Shown: positions 34,274 to 43,705 of the stretch, in pieces
Layout: every line of letters begins with the position of its first letter
Position numbering within the stretch: the stretch's first letter is position 1
DNA from: Microvirga sp. VF16
GTDB taxonomy: Bacteria > Pseudomonadota > Alphaproteobacteria > Rhizobiales > Beijerinckiaceae
NCBI RefSeq assembly: GCF_016864375.1
Contig: NZ_CP069355.1
Span: forward strand, 682,001 to 746,000
DNA length: 64,000 nt
Reading direction: 5' to 3'
Notes under the pieces: generated by a model
Database searches by the model: none
Told to the model about the DNA's origin: nothing
Seen by the model: only the letters and a program-made list of their open reading frames with translations
Program-made: the position numbers and the translations under genes

Positions 34274-35977
34274 GTAACTGGGGCATTTTGGGGGGCAGGG
34301 ATTCCTCCAAACGGGCATTCATGATTCAATCCCGGCATGACATCGCCGCCCGGTAGGTCCAGCAAGCCTCTGTCCTCGACGGCCCTGCGCCAGTTGGTCT
34401 CGGATCTGGCCGGCAAGATCGATCGACTGGAGCAAGAAGTCGAGCAGCTGCGCCTCGACAACAGCAACCTGCGCCGCGACAACCAGGCCCTGAAGGATGA
34501 GATCGCAAGGCTCAAGCACCTGCCGCCACGCCCGCCGTTCAAACCGTCCGGTATGGAGAAAGCCACCGAGCCGCGGCCCACGGGTTCGGGACGGCGTCCA
34601 GGCCGCGGCGCCAAACGGGATCGGGTCACCCGCGAGGTCACGCTGCAGGTCGAGGTGCCACCTGGCTCGCGCTTCAAAGGCTACAAGACGGTGGTGCAGC
34701 GGGATCTAATCCTGACCGCGGAGGTCGTGCGCTACAAGCGGGAACGCTGGGTGACGCCCGAAGGCCAGACCATCATCGCGCCATTGCCAGTTGGCGTCAC
34801 TGGCGGGTATGGGCCCGGCGTGCGCCGGTTCTGCCTCGCCCTGCACACGCAAGGTCAGGTCACCACCGAGCGCCTGACCGATCTGCTGAACGGCATCGGC
34901 CTGTCGATCTCCAAGCGGGAGGTGGTGCGTCTGCTGACCACCGATCTGGAGCTGTTCGAACAGGAGGACCGCGCGGTCCTGCAGACGGGCCTGACTTCCT
35001 CGCCGTACATCACGGTTGACGACACCGGTGCACGGCATGCCCGCCGCCCGGGTGTCACCACCCAGATCGGCGGCGAGCGCTTTTGCGTCTTCCGCACCAG
35101 CCGATCGAAATCGCGCCTGAACTTCCTGTCGCTGCTGCGGGCCGGTCATGAGGACTATGTCGTCAACGAGGCCGCGCTGGACTATCTGCGCGCACAATCT
35201 GTCGAGGCTGCCGTGGTCGCTCGGTTGTCCAAGCTCCAGGGCCAAGTGTTCCGCTCGGATCTGGAATGGCTGGAACAGTTGGCGCGGTGCTCAATCAACA
35301 TCTTCGACCGGCCCTTGCTCCAGACGCTGAACGAAGCCGCCACCTGGGGGGCGATCCGGCATCACGGACTGATGGACAACACCGTCGTTGTCTCCGACGA
35401 TGCCGGCCAGTTCCGCGTTGCCCAGCACGCCCTGTGCTGGGTTCACGCCGAGCGCCACCTGCAAAAGCTGATGCCGGCCTCGCCCAAGCAGGCCAAAGCG
35501 GTGGAATTGGTCCGCGAGACCATCTGGTGCTTCTATCGTAGCCTGAAGCTGTGGAAGCAGAGCCCCACAGCGGGCGCCGAGGCGTTATTCCGGCGCCAGT
35601 TCAACCGGATCTTTAATCAGCGCACGGGCTACAAGGAACTCGACGAACTGCTCGCCCGCCTGGCGCGGCGCAAGAGCGAACTGCTGCGGGTGCTTGAGCG
35701 TCCGGAAATCCCACTGCACACCAATGCGTCCGAGAACGATCTGCGGGCCTGGGTGACCAAGCGCAAGGTCTCCGGCGGCACGATGAGCGTGGATGGCCGA
35801 CTGGCACGGGATGTGATGCTGGGGCTCTCGAAAACCTGCCGGAAGCTTGGACTGTCCTTCTTCGACTATCTCGGGGATCGACTTGGGCTGAATGGGGCTC
35901 AGCCAAAGATCCCACCCCTCGCCAATCTCGTAATCCGGTCCGCCTGAGGCCCCGGCCCCCCAAATTGCCCCGATTAC
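34274..35977 (+). mobile_element. Complete IS66-family element copy 2
   Basis: A 1,704-bp element. The left end reads GTAACTGGGGCATTTTGG (from 34274) and the right end, on the other strand, GTAATCGGGGCAATTTGG (from 35977). The 8-bp duplication GCACTGGG is the length typical of IS66. A further solitary IS66-like end (GTAAGCGGGGCATTTGG, 35987-36003) lies just outside, suggesting an older related insertion at the same place. Confidence 0.88.
34337..35947 (+). CDS. IS66-family transposase, copy 2
   Basis: A 536-residue transposase in opposite orientation to copy 1. Domains are the same: N-terminal coiled coil, basic linker, IS66 core with TVDDTGARHARRPGV and DNTVVVSDDAGQFRVAQHAL, and C-terminal HTNASENDLRAW. 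The first about 250 residues are identical to copy 1. Later differences include RAGHEDYV for RGDCEDYV, and AQSVEAA for RQPVEAA. Ends and target duplication are intact, so this copy may be active. Confidence 0.9.
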   Translation: MTSPPGRSSKPLSSTALRQLVSDLAGKIDRLEQEVEQLRLDNSNLRRDNQALKDEIARLKHLPPRPPFKPSGMEKATEPRPTGSGRRPGRGAKRDRVTREVTLQVEVPPGSRFKGYKTVVQRDLILTAEVVRYKRERWVTPEGQTIIAPLPVGVTGGYGPGVRRFCLALHTQGQVTTERLTDLLNGIGLSISKREVVRLLTTDLELFEQEDRAVLQTGLTSSPYITVDDTGARHARRPGVTTQIGGERFCVFRTSRSKSRLNFLSLLRAGHEDYVVNEAALDYLRAQSVEAAVVARLSKLQGQVFRSDLEWLEQLARCSINIFDRPLLQTLNEAATWGAIRHHGLMDNTVVVSDDAGQFRVAQHALCWVHAERHLQKLMPASPKQAKAVELVRETIWCFYRSLKLWKQSPTAGAEALFRRQFNRIFNQRTGYKELDELLARLARRKSELLRVLERPEIPLHTNASENDLRAWVTKRKVSGGTMSVDGRLARDVMLGLSKTCRKLGLSFFDYLGDRLGLNGAQPKIPPLANLVIRSA

Positions 35978-35985
35978 GCACTGGG
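35978..35985. repeat. Target-site duplication of IS66 copy 2, right
   Basis: GCACTGGG, identical to 34266-34273. Confidence 0.85.
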
Positions 35986-36253
35986 AGTAAGCGGGGCATT
36001 TGGAGCGAGGGGCCTCCTTTTAGAAATCCATCTGGCAGTCCAGGTGTGACTTCGCCTCTGGGGGGGTTGAACGGTGGCGTCAAGTTAGCTAGCGGCGGCG
36101 ATAGGGGGATCTGTGACAGGTCAAAAGAGCTAAAGGCCACGCTTAGAAATGTTGGAGCTTGCTCGAAATTTGGCGAGACGGTACCAATATAGCGGTGTAA
36201 CAACCCTGGAACCCCGTCTTGGCGTGGCGCTTTACCAGGCCGAGGAGACCCTA

Positions 36254-36427
36254 ATGGCCGTTTCGAAGCGGAAAGAGACGTTCACAAAGGCTGCCCCGGC
36301 TGGAACGCCGAAGGGCAAGCTTGTCGCGCGTCCGCCGCGGCTGGTTCAGGGGGATGTGGATTACAATGAACTCATCAAAGAGTTCATGAAGCAGTATCCC
36401 AAGACCCGGGCCTATCTTGCCAAATAG
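36254..36427 (+). CDS. Antitoxin partner of the Doc-type toxin
   Basis: The 57-residue basic protein starts at the ATG at 36254 behind GAGGAGA (MAVSKRKETFTKAAPAGTPK). Its C-terminus carries a short acidic/aromatic helix (DYNELIKEFMKQYPKTRAYL) of the type that blocks Fic/Doc toxins. It overlaps the toxin gene by 11 bp. An upstream extension of the frame lacks a ribosome site and is not used. Confidence 0.7.
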   Translation: MAVSKRKETFTKAAPAGTPKGKLVARPPRLVQGDVDYNELIKEFMKQYPKTRAYLAK

Positions 36428-36824
36428 GGTCGAGCCGCGCTGGCTCCCGCTGGAAGTCGTCGTCGCTCTCAACAGACAGGAAGTCGCCGAGACGGGCGAG
36501 CCCCACATCTTGCTCAGTGAGGGCGCCCTTGAGGCTGCGCTAATGAAGCCGCGGAACCTCTGGCATTACGAGGGCGACGACAACATGGTGGTCCTTGCCT
36601 CGTCGCTGCTGTTCGGGATCGCCCGTAATCACCCCTTCGCGCAGGGCAACAAGCGTACGGCCCTCGGTGCAGCGTTCCTGTTCCTAGCGGTCAACGGCTA
36701 CCACCTGATCGCCCCGGATACGGAGAAGTTCGGCGCCATCATCGTTGACGTGCTGACCGGCGAAGTGTCAGAGCAGGACTTCGTCGAGATCCTAGCCGAG
36801 CACGGCGTCAACCCGATCGGGTAG
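36417..36824 (+). CDS. doc: Death-on-curing (Doc/Fic-fold) toxin
   Basis: The 135-residue Doc-family protein has the Fic core motif HPFAQGNKR at residues 72-80. Doc proteins phosphorylate elongation factor Tu and arrest translation. The start appears to be a TTG overlapping the antitoxin gene, giving MPNRVEPRWLPLEVVVALNR, which matches the usual N-terminus of the family. It lies just outside the second IS66 element, about 3 kb from repB, and could add to stable inheritance of the replicon. Confidence 0.82.
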   Translation: MPNRVEPRWLPLEVVVALNRQEVAETGEPHILLSEGALEAALMKPRNLWHYEGDDNMVVLASSLLFGIARNHPFAQGNKRTALGAAFLFLAVNGYHLIAPDTEKFGAIIVDVLTGEVSEQDFVEILAEHGVNPIG

Positions 36825-37311
36825 TCGCGCAGCTCAGGCGGCGCGGGTATCGGGATCTCTCGTTGCCGGCCACCTGAGCTTCGACAATGCGGAGCGGGTG
36901 ACTTGCGATGATGACTAGATCCGCCGCCTTTTGAGGGCCAAACAGATCTTCCCCGCGGTGGCTGCGAGGGCTCTTGAAGTCCCCATGCTCCAGCGATCAG
37001 CATTTGCAATCGCACCCGCCAAAGCCAGGAAGCCCAAGGACGAGGCCATCGTAACGGTGGACGCGCCGCCTGCAATCTCTGCACCAGGACATTAAAGCCG
37101 TCGCTCAAGCCTTTATAAGATCCAGGTGGGAGCACGAGGCTGGGAGCGAGAGCCCGAGCGGTCAAGAGACAGTTCCGTGAGGAGGCCCAGGCAGCCAGTG
37201 CTGTCCTTGACGAGCATCATATGCGCCTTCACCGTCCAAGTCAGCTCAGCCCCACTAGACTTTCAGGGCCGCACAGCCAGCCCATACCGCTCAAAGAGGA
37301 TGCTTAACTGT
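36825..37311. other. Intergenic, possible short gene fragment
   Basis: A plus-strand reading around 36930-37095 (ALEVPMLQRSAFAIAPAKAR) is open but has no start or known family. No other structure is seen. Confidence 0.3.
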
Positions 37312-38214
37312 TCATCGCTGCGTCAGCCCTGACAATGCATGCAGCGCTGCCGTCACCCGCACACGATCGGCGTCGGTGAGGGGCAGGATGGGCCGCGGCG
37401 GAAGGGCTTCGCACAATGAGAGGATGTTGGCGGCGGCATACACCACGCGGATGCTGCCGAACTTCTTGAACAAGTCCCACAACGGCTGGAAGTGGCTGTC
37501 GATGCGGCGCACCTCGGCCACATCTCCGGCCTGTGCAGCCCGAACCAGCCTGAGGGCGGGGTCCGGGAGCAGGCCGCCAATGACACTATACCAGGCGTCC
37601 GCGCCGGCAAGCAGCCCATCGGCCGCGCCCCAGTCGCCGCTGTAGCCGATGGCGAAGTCGCCAGGGCTGTCCTGCCGCAGACGGTCCAACTCCGCCTTGA
37701 ACTCCATGTCCTTCGGCAGCGGCATCTTCACCGCCCTGATGTTCGGGACCGCAGCGAGGCGCACCAGGAGGGCATCGCTGAATGTGAAATGGGTCGTCCC
37801 GGGATTGTTGTAGATGCACAGCGGCAGGTCGGTGGCCGCCGCCACAGCGGCGAAGTGCTGGTAAGCCTCTTCCTCGGTCAGAGGCGTGTAGGAGACGGGC
37901 GCCAGCAGCAGCGCATCGGCGCCTTCGGATGCCGCATCCCGCGCCAGGGTCTCCGCCTCGTCCGTCCGCAGCGCCCCCACGCCGACGATGAGAGGGGTTC
38001 TGCCTCCGATGCTGCCGACCGCAGCCGCGATGGCCTGCCGCCGCTCCTCCCGGGTGAGATACATGTAGCCGCCGGTGCTGCCGAGCAGGCCGATCGAGTC
38101 GACCCTCGCCGCATGGAGCCGCTCCAGCAGGCGACCCAGGGCGTCCGTGTCGACCCTGCCGTTGGCGTCGGTCGGCGTGATCGGGAAGGCGGACAATCCT
38201 TGAAATGGTGTCAT
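37312..38214 (-). CDS. DapA/N-acetylneuraminate lyase-family aldolase or dehydratase
   Basis: The 300-residue protein is a class I TIM-barrel enzyme of the dihydrodipicolinate synthase family. The catalytic Tyr135 lies in CIYNNPGTT and the Schiff-base Lys163 in IRAVKMPLP; the GSTGGYMYLT loop replaces the GTTGE motif of true DapA. That loop change and the catabolic surroundings suggest a pyruvate- or 2-oxo-acid-using lyase or dehydratase rather than lysine biosynthesis. It is followed upstream by a LysE exporter gene in the same direction, 22 bp apart. Confidence 0.82.
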   Translation of the reverse strand: MTPFQGLSAFPITPTDANGRVDTDALGRLLERLHAARVDSIGLLGSTGGYMYLTREERRQAIAAAVGSIGGRTPLIVGVGALRTDEAETLARDAASEGADALLLAPVSYTPLTEEEAYQHFAAVAAATDLPLCIYNNPGTTHFTFSDALLVRLAAVPNIRAVKMPLPKDMEFKAELDRLRQDSPGDFAIGYSGDWGAADGLLAGADAWYSVIGGLLPDPALRLVRAAQAGDVAEVRRIDSHFQPLWDLFKKFGSIRVVYAAANILSLCEALPPRPILPLTDADRVRVTAALHALSGLTQR

Positions 38215-38236
38215 ATGAGACCTCAGGCGAGTTGGT

Positions 38237-38872
38237 TCAGGAGCGGGACAGCAGCAGGCGCAGGCCGGCGATGCCGAAGAAGGCCGCCAGGGTTCCCTCG
38301 ATCCAGCGTCGCGCCCTGCCGTAGAGCTTGACCATCGGCCTGGTCGAGAACATCACCGCGTAGCCGCAGAAGATGGTGACGCTGAGGGTGGCGCAGCCGC
38401 TCAGGATGAGCGCCACCGTGGGCCCGGTCGCTCCCGGGCCGAGACCAAGGGTCATGAGGGCGATCCAGGCCAGCACCGACTTCGGGTTCGTCAGGTGGAG
38501 CAGAAGCCCGCGGCGGTAGAGCAGGGCGGACCTCAATTCCTTCTCGTGATCGGCGGACGGGGAGCCGGTGCCATCGGGTGTCAGGGCTGACCGGGCCGCC
38601 CTGACGGCAAGGTAGAGCAGATAGACACCGCCCAGGACCTTGAGGATCACCAGCACATGCGCATAGCGTGCCAGGAGCGCGGAGATGCCGGTTGCCGCCA
38701 GCACACCCCAGAACAGAGAGCCCGTGACGACACCCGCCGCGAGAACCAGGGCGGCCGTACGGCCCTGGCGCATGGCCATGCTCATGATCGCCATGTTGCT
38801 GGGGCCGGGACTGGCTGCCGCGATCACGTACGCGGTGTAGACGAGACCGATCTGGTGCAGATCCGTAGTCAT
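38237..38872 (-). CDS. LysE/RhtB-family amino-acid exporter
   Basis: The 211-residue inner-membrane protein has about six hydrophobic segments and the family start (YTAYVIAAASPGPSNMAIMS; the SPGP motif), then LLHLTNPKSVLAWIALMTLG with the conserved NPK. Members export amino acids or their analogues, driven by proton motive force. It overlaps the upstream paiB-like gene by 4 bp and probably forms an operon with it and the DapA-family gene. Confidence 0.87.
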   Translation of the reverse strand: MTTDLHQIGLVYTAYVIAAASPGPSNMAIMSMAMRQGRTAALVLAAGVVTGSLFWGVLAATGISALLARYAHVLVILKVLGGVYLLYLAVRAARSALTPDGTGSPSADHEKELRSALLYRRGLLLHLTNPKSVLAWIALMTLGLGPGATGPTVALILSGCATLSVTIFCGYAVMFSTRPMVKLYGRARRWIEGTLAAFFGIAGLRLLLSRS

Positions 38873-39501
38873 GGCATCCCCACCGGAATGAGTTTCACGA
38901 CGTCACGGTCCAAGGGCCGTTCGCTCTCGGCCAGGCCGGCGGCAACGCCATGGCGATCGGCCTCCGAGCGGTTCTGGCTCATCTTGCGCTTGCCCTCGAG
39001 GCGCGTGATCGGCAGGCGCACCCCGACGATGCCGCGCAACTGCGAGCCGATGAAGTCGGCCGGCGCGTCGCTGACCGCCCAGGGAAAAGCCCGCGGCTCC
39101 TCGTGCAGCCGCGTCAGCCGGGTCACCACGTCGAGCAGCCGCTCGGGATCCTCGAAGAACTCGACCGGACCATAGGCATGAACCGCGACGTAGTTCCAGG
39201 TCGGCACGACCTTGCCGGTTTCCTGCTTCGTTGCATACCAAGAGGGCGTGATGTAAGCGTCCGGTCCCATGAAGATCGCCATGGCCTCGCCGATGGGAGG
39301 GGTCTTCCATTGCGGATTGGCCTTGGCGACGTGCCCGTAGAGGACGCCATGCTCTCCCTCCGTCTCGTCGAGGACGAAGGGTAGGGGCGTGGCGATCAGG
39401 CCGTGCTGGGTCGCGCTGACCAGGTTGGACAGCCGCGATGCCCGCATGGTGGCATGCAGGCTGGCGGGATCGTCGTCGCGGAAGGCGGGTGGAATGTACA
39501 C
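38869..39501 (-). CDS. FMN-binding negative regulator, PaiB family
   Basis: The 210-residue protein starts at a GTG at 39501 behind AAGGAGA (residues VYIPPAFRDDDPASLHATMR), the usual PaiB N-terminus. Further blocks are HVAKANPQWK, ITPSWYATKQETGKVVPTWN and VGVRLPITRLEGKRKMSQNR, characteristic of the flavin-reductase-like PaiB fold. PaiB proteins are linked to polyamine or protease regulation, but the biochemical role is poorly defined. The gene faces the MocR regulator gene divergently. Confidence 0.83.
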   Translation of the reverse strand: MYIPPAFRDDDPASLHATMRASRLSNLVSATQHGLIATPLPFVLDETEGEHGVLYGHVAKANPQWKTPPIGEAMAIFMGPDAYITPSWYATKQETGKVVPTWNYVAVHAYGPVEFFEDPERLLDVVTRLTRLHEEPRAFPWAVSDAPADFIGSQLRGIVGVRLPITRLEGKRKMSQNRSEADRHGVAAGLAESERPLDRDVVKLIPVGMP

Positions 39502-39597
39502 GGCGGGTCTCCTTGCCTGCACAGAGGAGTGCCTGCAATCTGGCCCGCAGGGAATAGCCAGTTCGAGAGCAATTTGGTGGGCCAGTTATCCGAAGAC

Positions 39598-41088
39598 ATG
39601 ACCGTCACGCGCCAGATCTGCGAGGCGATCAAGGACCAGATCCGGCGGGGCGTTCATGGACCGGGAGCCCGCTTGCCCTCGACGCGGGCGCTCGCCGCCG
39701 AATGGGGTGTGTCGCGCACCACGGTCACCGCCGCCTACGGGCAACTCATCGCCGAAGGATATCTCGAGACCCGGCAGGGCGCACGGGCAACCGTGGTGCA
39801 AGGACCGAGCCCCACTGCACCGCCGCCGCAGACCTTCCGGCCGGCAACGGCCCGCCTCTCGGCTTTCGGCCAGAGGGTGCTTGACCTTCCGGCACCGGCC
39901 CCCCGGGTCCCAGGCCGCCTCGTGGCCGACTTCCGGTACGGCGACGTGGCGGCCGCCGATTTCCCGACGCTGGCATGGAGGAAGGCCATCAATGCCGCTA
40001 TCCTGCGCCGCCCGGCGCGTCTGGGCTACGGCGATCCGGCCGGGTCGTCCGAGCTGCGGGCCGCGCTTCAAGGCTATCTTTGGCGGGCCCGGGGCCTGCG
40101 CTGCGATCCCGACCAGATCGTGGTCGTGAACGGGTCGCAGCAGGGGCTCGACCTGTGCGCCCGGCTGCTGCTCGATCCGGGAGACGGGGTTCTGGTGGAG
40201 AACCCGGGCTACGGAGCGGCCCGCGAGATCTTCAGCGCTGTCGGCGCCATGCCGCTGCCGGTCGACGTGGACGGCGAGGGGATGCGGACGGAGGATCTCG
40301 GCGAGGCGCGGCTGGCCTATGTCACGCCGTCCCATCAATTTCCGCTCGGCGGCGTGATGTCGGCGACCCGCCGGCGGGAACTGCTCTCATGGGCGCGCCG
40401 GAGCGGCGCCTACGTGATCGAGGACGATTACGACAGCGAGTACCGCTACGACATCGCGCCGCTCCCGGCGTTGCAGGCGCTAGATGGGGCCGAGACCGTC
40501 CTCTATCTCGGCACCGTCTCAAAGACGCTCTCGCCGACCCTCCGCCTCGGCTACCTCGTCGTGCCGCCGGGGCTGCGGGACGCGTTGGTCAGGGCGAAAC
40601 GGCTGTCGGACCGGCACTCACCCGCCCTCGAACAGGACGCGCTGGCCGATCTCATCGTGAGCGGCGCCTACGAGCGGCATGTGCGCAGCGCCCGGCGCAG
40701 GAACCGCGAGCGCCGGGCAGTGCTGCTGGCATCCCTGTCGACGAGGTTGAGGGACGACGTCACCGTTGTCGGTGCTGACGCGGGCCTGCACGTTGTCGTG
40801 TGGCTGAACTGCTTACCCAGGGAACGGGAGGACGAGCTTCTCGCCAGGGCCGCCGCCGCGGGCCTCGGTCTGTACCCAGTCAGTCCCCTCTATGATCCGG
40901 CAGTTCCTGCGAGCCATCCGGGCATCGTCGGTCTGGTGATGGGCTACGCCAGTCTCAGTGAGCGAGAGATCGAACAAGGAGTCGATCGCCTGGCAAGCGT
41001 GCTTGAGGCACTGGCCCAGCCCAATCCCTTGAAACTGGATGTTTCCAGAGAGCGTGTCCGAAGCCATGCAAGGCCCAAGCCGAGATAA
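39598..41088 (+). CDS. MocR-family (GntR/aminotransferase) PLP-dependent regulator
   Basis: The product of about 496 residues has a GntR winged helix at residues 1-65 (GARLPSTRALAAEWGVSRTT and EGYLETRQGARATV). It is joined by a linker to a fold-type I aminotransferase domain (NGSQQGLDLCARLLLDPGDG, ENPGYGAA, EDDYDSEYRYD, and the PLP lysine in GTVSKTLSPTLRLGYL). MocR proteins sense PLP adducts and activate nearby genes. It is divergent from the paiB-lysE-dapA group with 96 bp between, its probable target. The ATG at 39598 is chosen by family alignment; a start a few codons upstream is possible. Confidence 0.85.
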   Translation: MTVTRQICEAIKDQIRRGVHGPGARLPSTRALAAEWGVSRTTVTAAYGQLIAEGYLETRQGARATVVQGPSPTAPPPQTFRPATARLSAFGQRVLDLPAPAPRVPGRLVADFRYGDVAAADFPTLAWRKAINAAILRRPARLGYGDPAGSSELRAALQGYLWRARGLRCDPDQIVVVNGSQQGLDLCARLLLDPGDGVLVENPGYGAAREIFSAVGAMPLPVDVDGEGMRTEDLGEARLAYVTPSHQFPLGGVMSATRRRELLSWARRSGAYVIEDDYDSEYRYDIAPLPALQALDGAETVLYLGTVSKTLSPTLRLGYLVVPPGLRDALVRAKRLSDRHSPALEQDALADLIVSGAYERHVRSARRRNRERRAVLLASLSTRLRDDVTVVGADAGLHVVVWLNCLPREREDELLARAAAAGLGLYPVSPLYDPAVPASHPGIVGLVMGYASLSEREIEQGVDRLASVLEALAQPNPLKLDVSRERVRSHARPKPR

Positions 41089-41530
41089 CGACCCGAAGGG
41101 TGTCGCCACCGGAGCAACGGGAGCCGTAAGTGAACGGACCCTGCCTCCGGTACCCCCAAGTCCGAGCCAAGGCTGCAACGCTTCGCTTCCTACCCCTTTT
41201 GACTGCACTGATGCACGATTCCTTCAACTCTGAAGACGTTTCGCTGCAATCCGTCAATAGAACCTATCAAATTGCAATTTTCAGTCCTGACAAGGCTGGT
41301 ACGCTTCTTTCGACCACCGTAGGATCCTGATCTTGCCGAAAGTCGGGGCTGGCTTCTCGGCATTCAAGGCCGTCGGATCACCCTCGCAGAATGAAGCTGA
41401 GCCAAGATGAAACGGCAACCCAAACGTTGGGCCGTTGGTTCTCGTGTTGCGGAGCGGTAAGTTTGCCGTTGCTCAATAATGAGACCCAATATTCATGTAC
41501 CAATCACTCTGCCTGTAAGGGAGATATCTA
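41089..41530. other. Intergenic, nothing recognised
   Basis: No gene, repeat or clear promoter was identified here. Confidence 0.4.
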
Positions 41531-42484
41531 GTGCCCGAAAAAATTGCGATTGTCGGTTGCGGCTTGGTCGGAAGTGGGTGGGCCATCGTCTTCGCCCGTG
41601 CTGGTTGTGAAGTAATGCTTTTTGATGCGCAAGACGGCGCAGGCGCCCGCGCCAAGCAGGATATATCGCGCAGACTGGATGACCTTGCGCGTTTCCAACT
41701 GGTTCAGGATCCGTCGACCACCCTCGCGCGGATCCACTTAGGAAACAGTCTCGCCGATAGCCTTGCGGAGGCATCCTATGTGCAGGAGAGCGTGTTTGAA
41801 CGCGTCGACGTCAAGCGCGCCTTGTTCGCCGAAATGGAGCCACTGATAGCCTCCGGCACGATCGTTGGGAGTTCATCGTCCGGGATTCCTGCCTCAGCCT
41901 ATACTGACCATGTGGGTTTTCGCGAACGTTGTCTTGTCGCCCATCCGGTCAATCCGCCTTATCTAGCACCGATCGTAGAACTCGTCCCAGCTCCATGGAC
42001 CGCAAAAGAGACCATAATCTGGACACGCAGCCTAATGGAAAAGGTTGGACAGACGCCCGTGGAAATGACACGCGAAGTCGAAGGGTTCATTTTAAACCGA
42101 CTGCAAGGTGTCCTTCTGCGAGAGGCTTGGTCCCTTGTCGAGGACGGTCTTGCGACCGTAGATGACGTGGACAAGACGATTTCCGAGGGACTTGGACTGC
42201 GCTGGAGTTTCATAGGACCGTTTGAAACCATCGATCTCAACGCACCTCAGGGCGTGGCCGACTATGCTGAGCGATTAGGTTCACTATATCAGCGCATTGC
42301 AGCCTCCCGGTCTCACGATCAGCCATGGAGCCCAAACCTCATCGCACAGGTGGAGCAGCAACGCCGAAGCGTGCTACCGGCGTCCGATCTGTCCGAAAGA
42401 ATGGCTTGGCGCGACCGTCGACTAATGGCCTTGGCCCGTCATAAGCGCGATATCGAACAGCAGGAACGCGGGGATCGGACATGA
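41531..42484 (+). CDS. 3-hydroxyacyl-CoA dehydrogenase-like / L-gulonate 3-dehydrogenase-type oxidoreductase
   Basis: The 317-residue protein starts at a GTG after AGGGAGA. The Rossmann motif IAIVGCGLVGSGWAIVFARA opens the protein, followed by QESVFERVDVKRALFAEMEP, SSSSGIPASA, the active-site HPVNPPYLAPIVELV and the C-terminal helical domain (NRLQGVLLREAWSLVEDG). These fit the short NAD-dependent 3-hydroxyacid dehydrogenases (lambda-crystallin type) that oxidise L-gulonate, carnitine or related 3-hydroxyacids. The substrate is unknown. It is upstream of a DMT transporter in the same direction. Confidence 0.8.
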   Translation: MPEKIAIVGCGLVGSGWAIVFARAGCEVMLFDAQDGAGARAKQDISRRLDDLARFQLVQDPSTTLARIHLGNSLADSLAEASYVQESVFERVDVKRALFAEMEPLIASGTIVGSSSSGIPASAYTDHVGFRERCLVAHPVNPPYLAPIVELVPAPWTAKETIIWTRSLMEKVGQTPVEMTREVEGFILNRLQGVLLREAWSLVEDGLATVDDVDKTISEGLGLRWSFIGPFETIDLNAPQGVADYAERLGSLYQRIAASRSHDQPWSPNLIAQVEQQRRSVLPASDLSERMAWRDRRLMALARHKRDIEQQERGDRT

Positions 42485-42760
42485 ACGCGAAGCTCCTAAC
42501 CAGCGATGCTCTGTCCGGGTATAATGACCTGCAGAATGAATGGATGATGGTGAGCATGAAACCACAGTGGAACACAGCGGAATAGTGGCCACGAACCACG
42601 CAAACCAGAAGGGCGATGCAAATGGGCGTATCAACTGTTTAACGCGTGTGATAGCTCATTCCGACCTCACTCAACCAGGATCAAATGAGTTGTCAGTCTC
42701 GTCAGATCGACCGGCGCGTCCAGCAGAGTCAGTGCTTGGCTTTCGCAAAATGAGTGAGCC

Positions 42761-43705
42761 ATGATAAGTGAGGACAGGGAGAGGATCGGGCGGCCGCCCA
42801 CTTCAAAAATCGAAACACCTCTCTCCCAGGACCGCCCGCTACACGGCATCACCTGCCTACTAGCAGCAATGGCGGTCTTCTCATGCTCAGATGCGGCATC
42901 CAAACTCATGACGGAAACTATGTCAGCCGTTGAGGTGGCTTGGCTGCGTTATTGCGTTTTCAGCATTCTGATGCTGGGAATGGTGGCGTTCGCCCACCGG
43001 AGGCATGTCTTACGCTCAAAGCGTCCGAGCCTCCAGGTCCTCCGAGGTTTGGGACTCTTGGGCTCATCAGTCTTTTTTATCGTGGGGCTAGCATACATGC
43101 CGATGGCTGAAGCCACAGCAATCTCGTTCGTGTCGCCCATGATTGTGACCGCGCTCTCAATTCCCATCTTGGGCGAGGTGGTTGGGTGGAGGCGATGGAG
43201 TGCTGTCGGCATAGGCCTCCTTGGCGTTCTCATCGTTGTTCAGCCAGGAGCAGGGGCGTTCGATCCGGCAGCGATATTCCCACTTCTGTCGGCCCTCAGC
43301 TGGGCGATTGCTATGGTAGTTACGCGGAAGATGAGCAACTCCGACAGCCCCTTAGTCTCCCTTCTTTATGCGGCATTGGTGGGGTTGCTGGTGACGTCAG
43401 TTCTCGTGCCCTTCACATGGGAAGCGCCTGGGTGGTACGAAATAAGTCTCGGGTTTGTGACGGGTGGAGCTTTTACTGTCGCACAGTGGCTCGTTGTGTT
43501 GGCTTTCCAGCAAGCGCGCGCTTCCGTGTTAGCCCCGCTTTCTTATAGTCAACTCGTTTGGTCCGGATTGTTCGGCTATGTGATCTTCAGCAACGTGCCG
43601 GATGGTTGGACCCTTTTTGGGACGGCAATCATCATGGGAAGTGGCCTCTACACTGCTCATCGCGAGCGGGCTGTCAAGATAATGCCTTCTTCTGCCCAAC
43701 GGTAG
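42761..43705 (+). CDS. EamA-family (DMT superfamily) transporter
   Basis: The 314-residue inner-membrane protein has ten hydrophobic segments in two EamA repeats. Examples are GITCLLAAMAVFSCSDAASK at the first helix, VSPMIVTALSIPILGEVVGW at the end of repeat one and LAPLSYSQLVWSGLFGYVIF in repeat two. Family members export or import small metabolites. It lies 276 bp after the dehydrogenase gene. Direction and substrate are not predictable. Confidence 0.85.
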   Translation: MISEDRERIGRPPTSKIETPLSQDRPLHGITCLLAAMAVFSCSDAASKLMTETMSAVEVAWLRYCVFSILMLGMVAFAHRRHVLRSKRPSLQVLRGLGLLGSSVFFIVGLAYMPMAEATAISFVSPMIVTALSIPILGEVVGWRRWSAVGIGLLGVLIVVQPGAGAFDPAAIFPLLSALSWAIAMVVTRKMSNSDSPLVSLLYAALVGLLVTSVLVPFTWEAPGWYEISLGFVTGGAFTVAQWLVVLAFQQARASVLAPLSYSQLVWSGLFGYVIFSNVPDGWTLFGTAIIMGSGLYTAHRERAVKIMPSSAQR

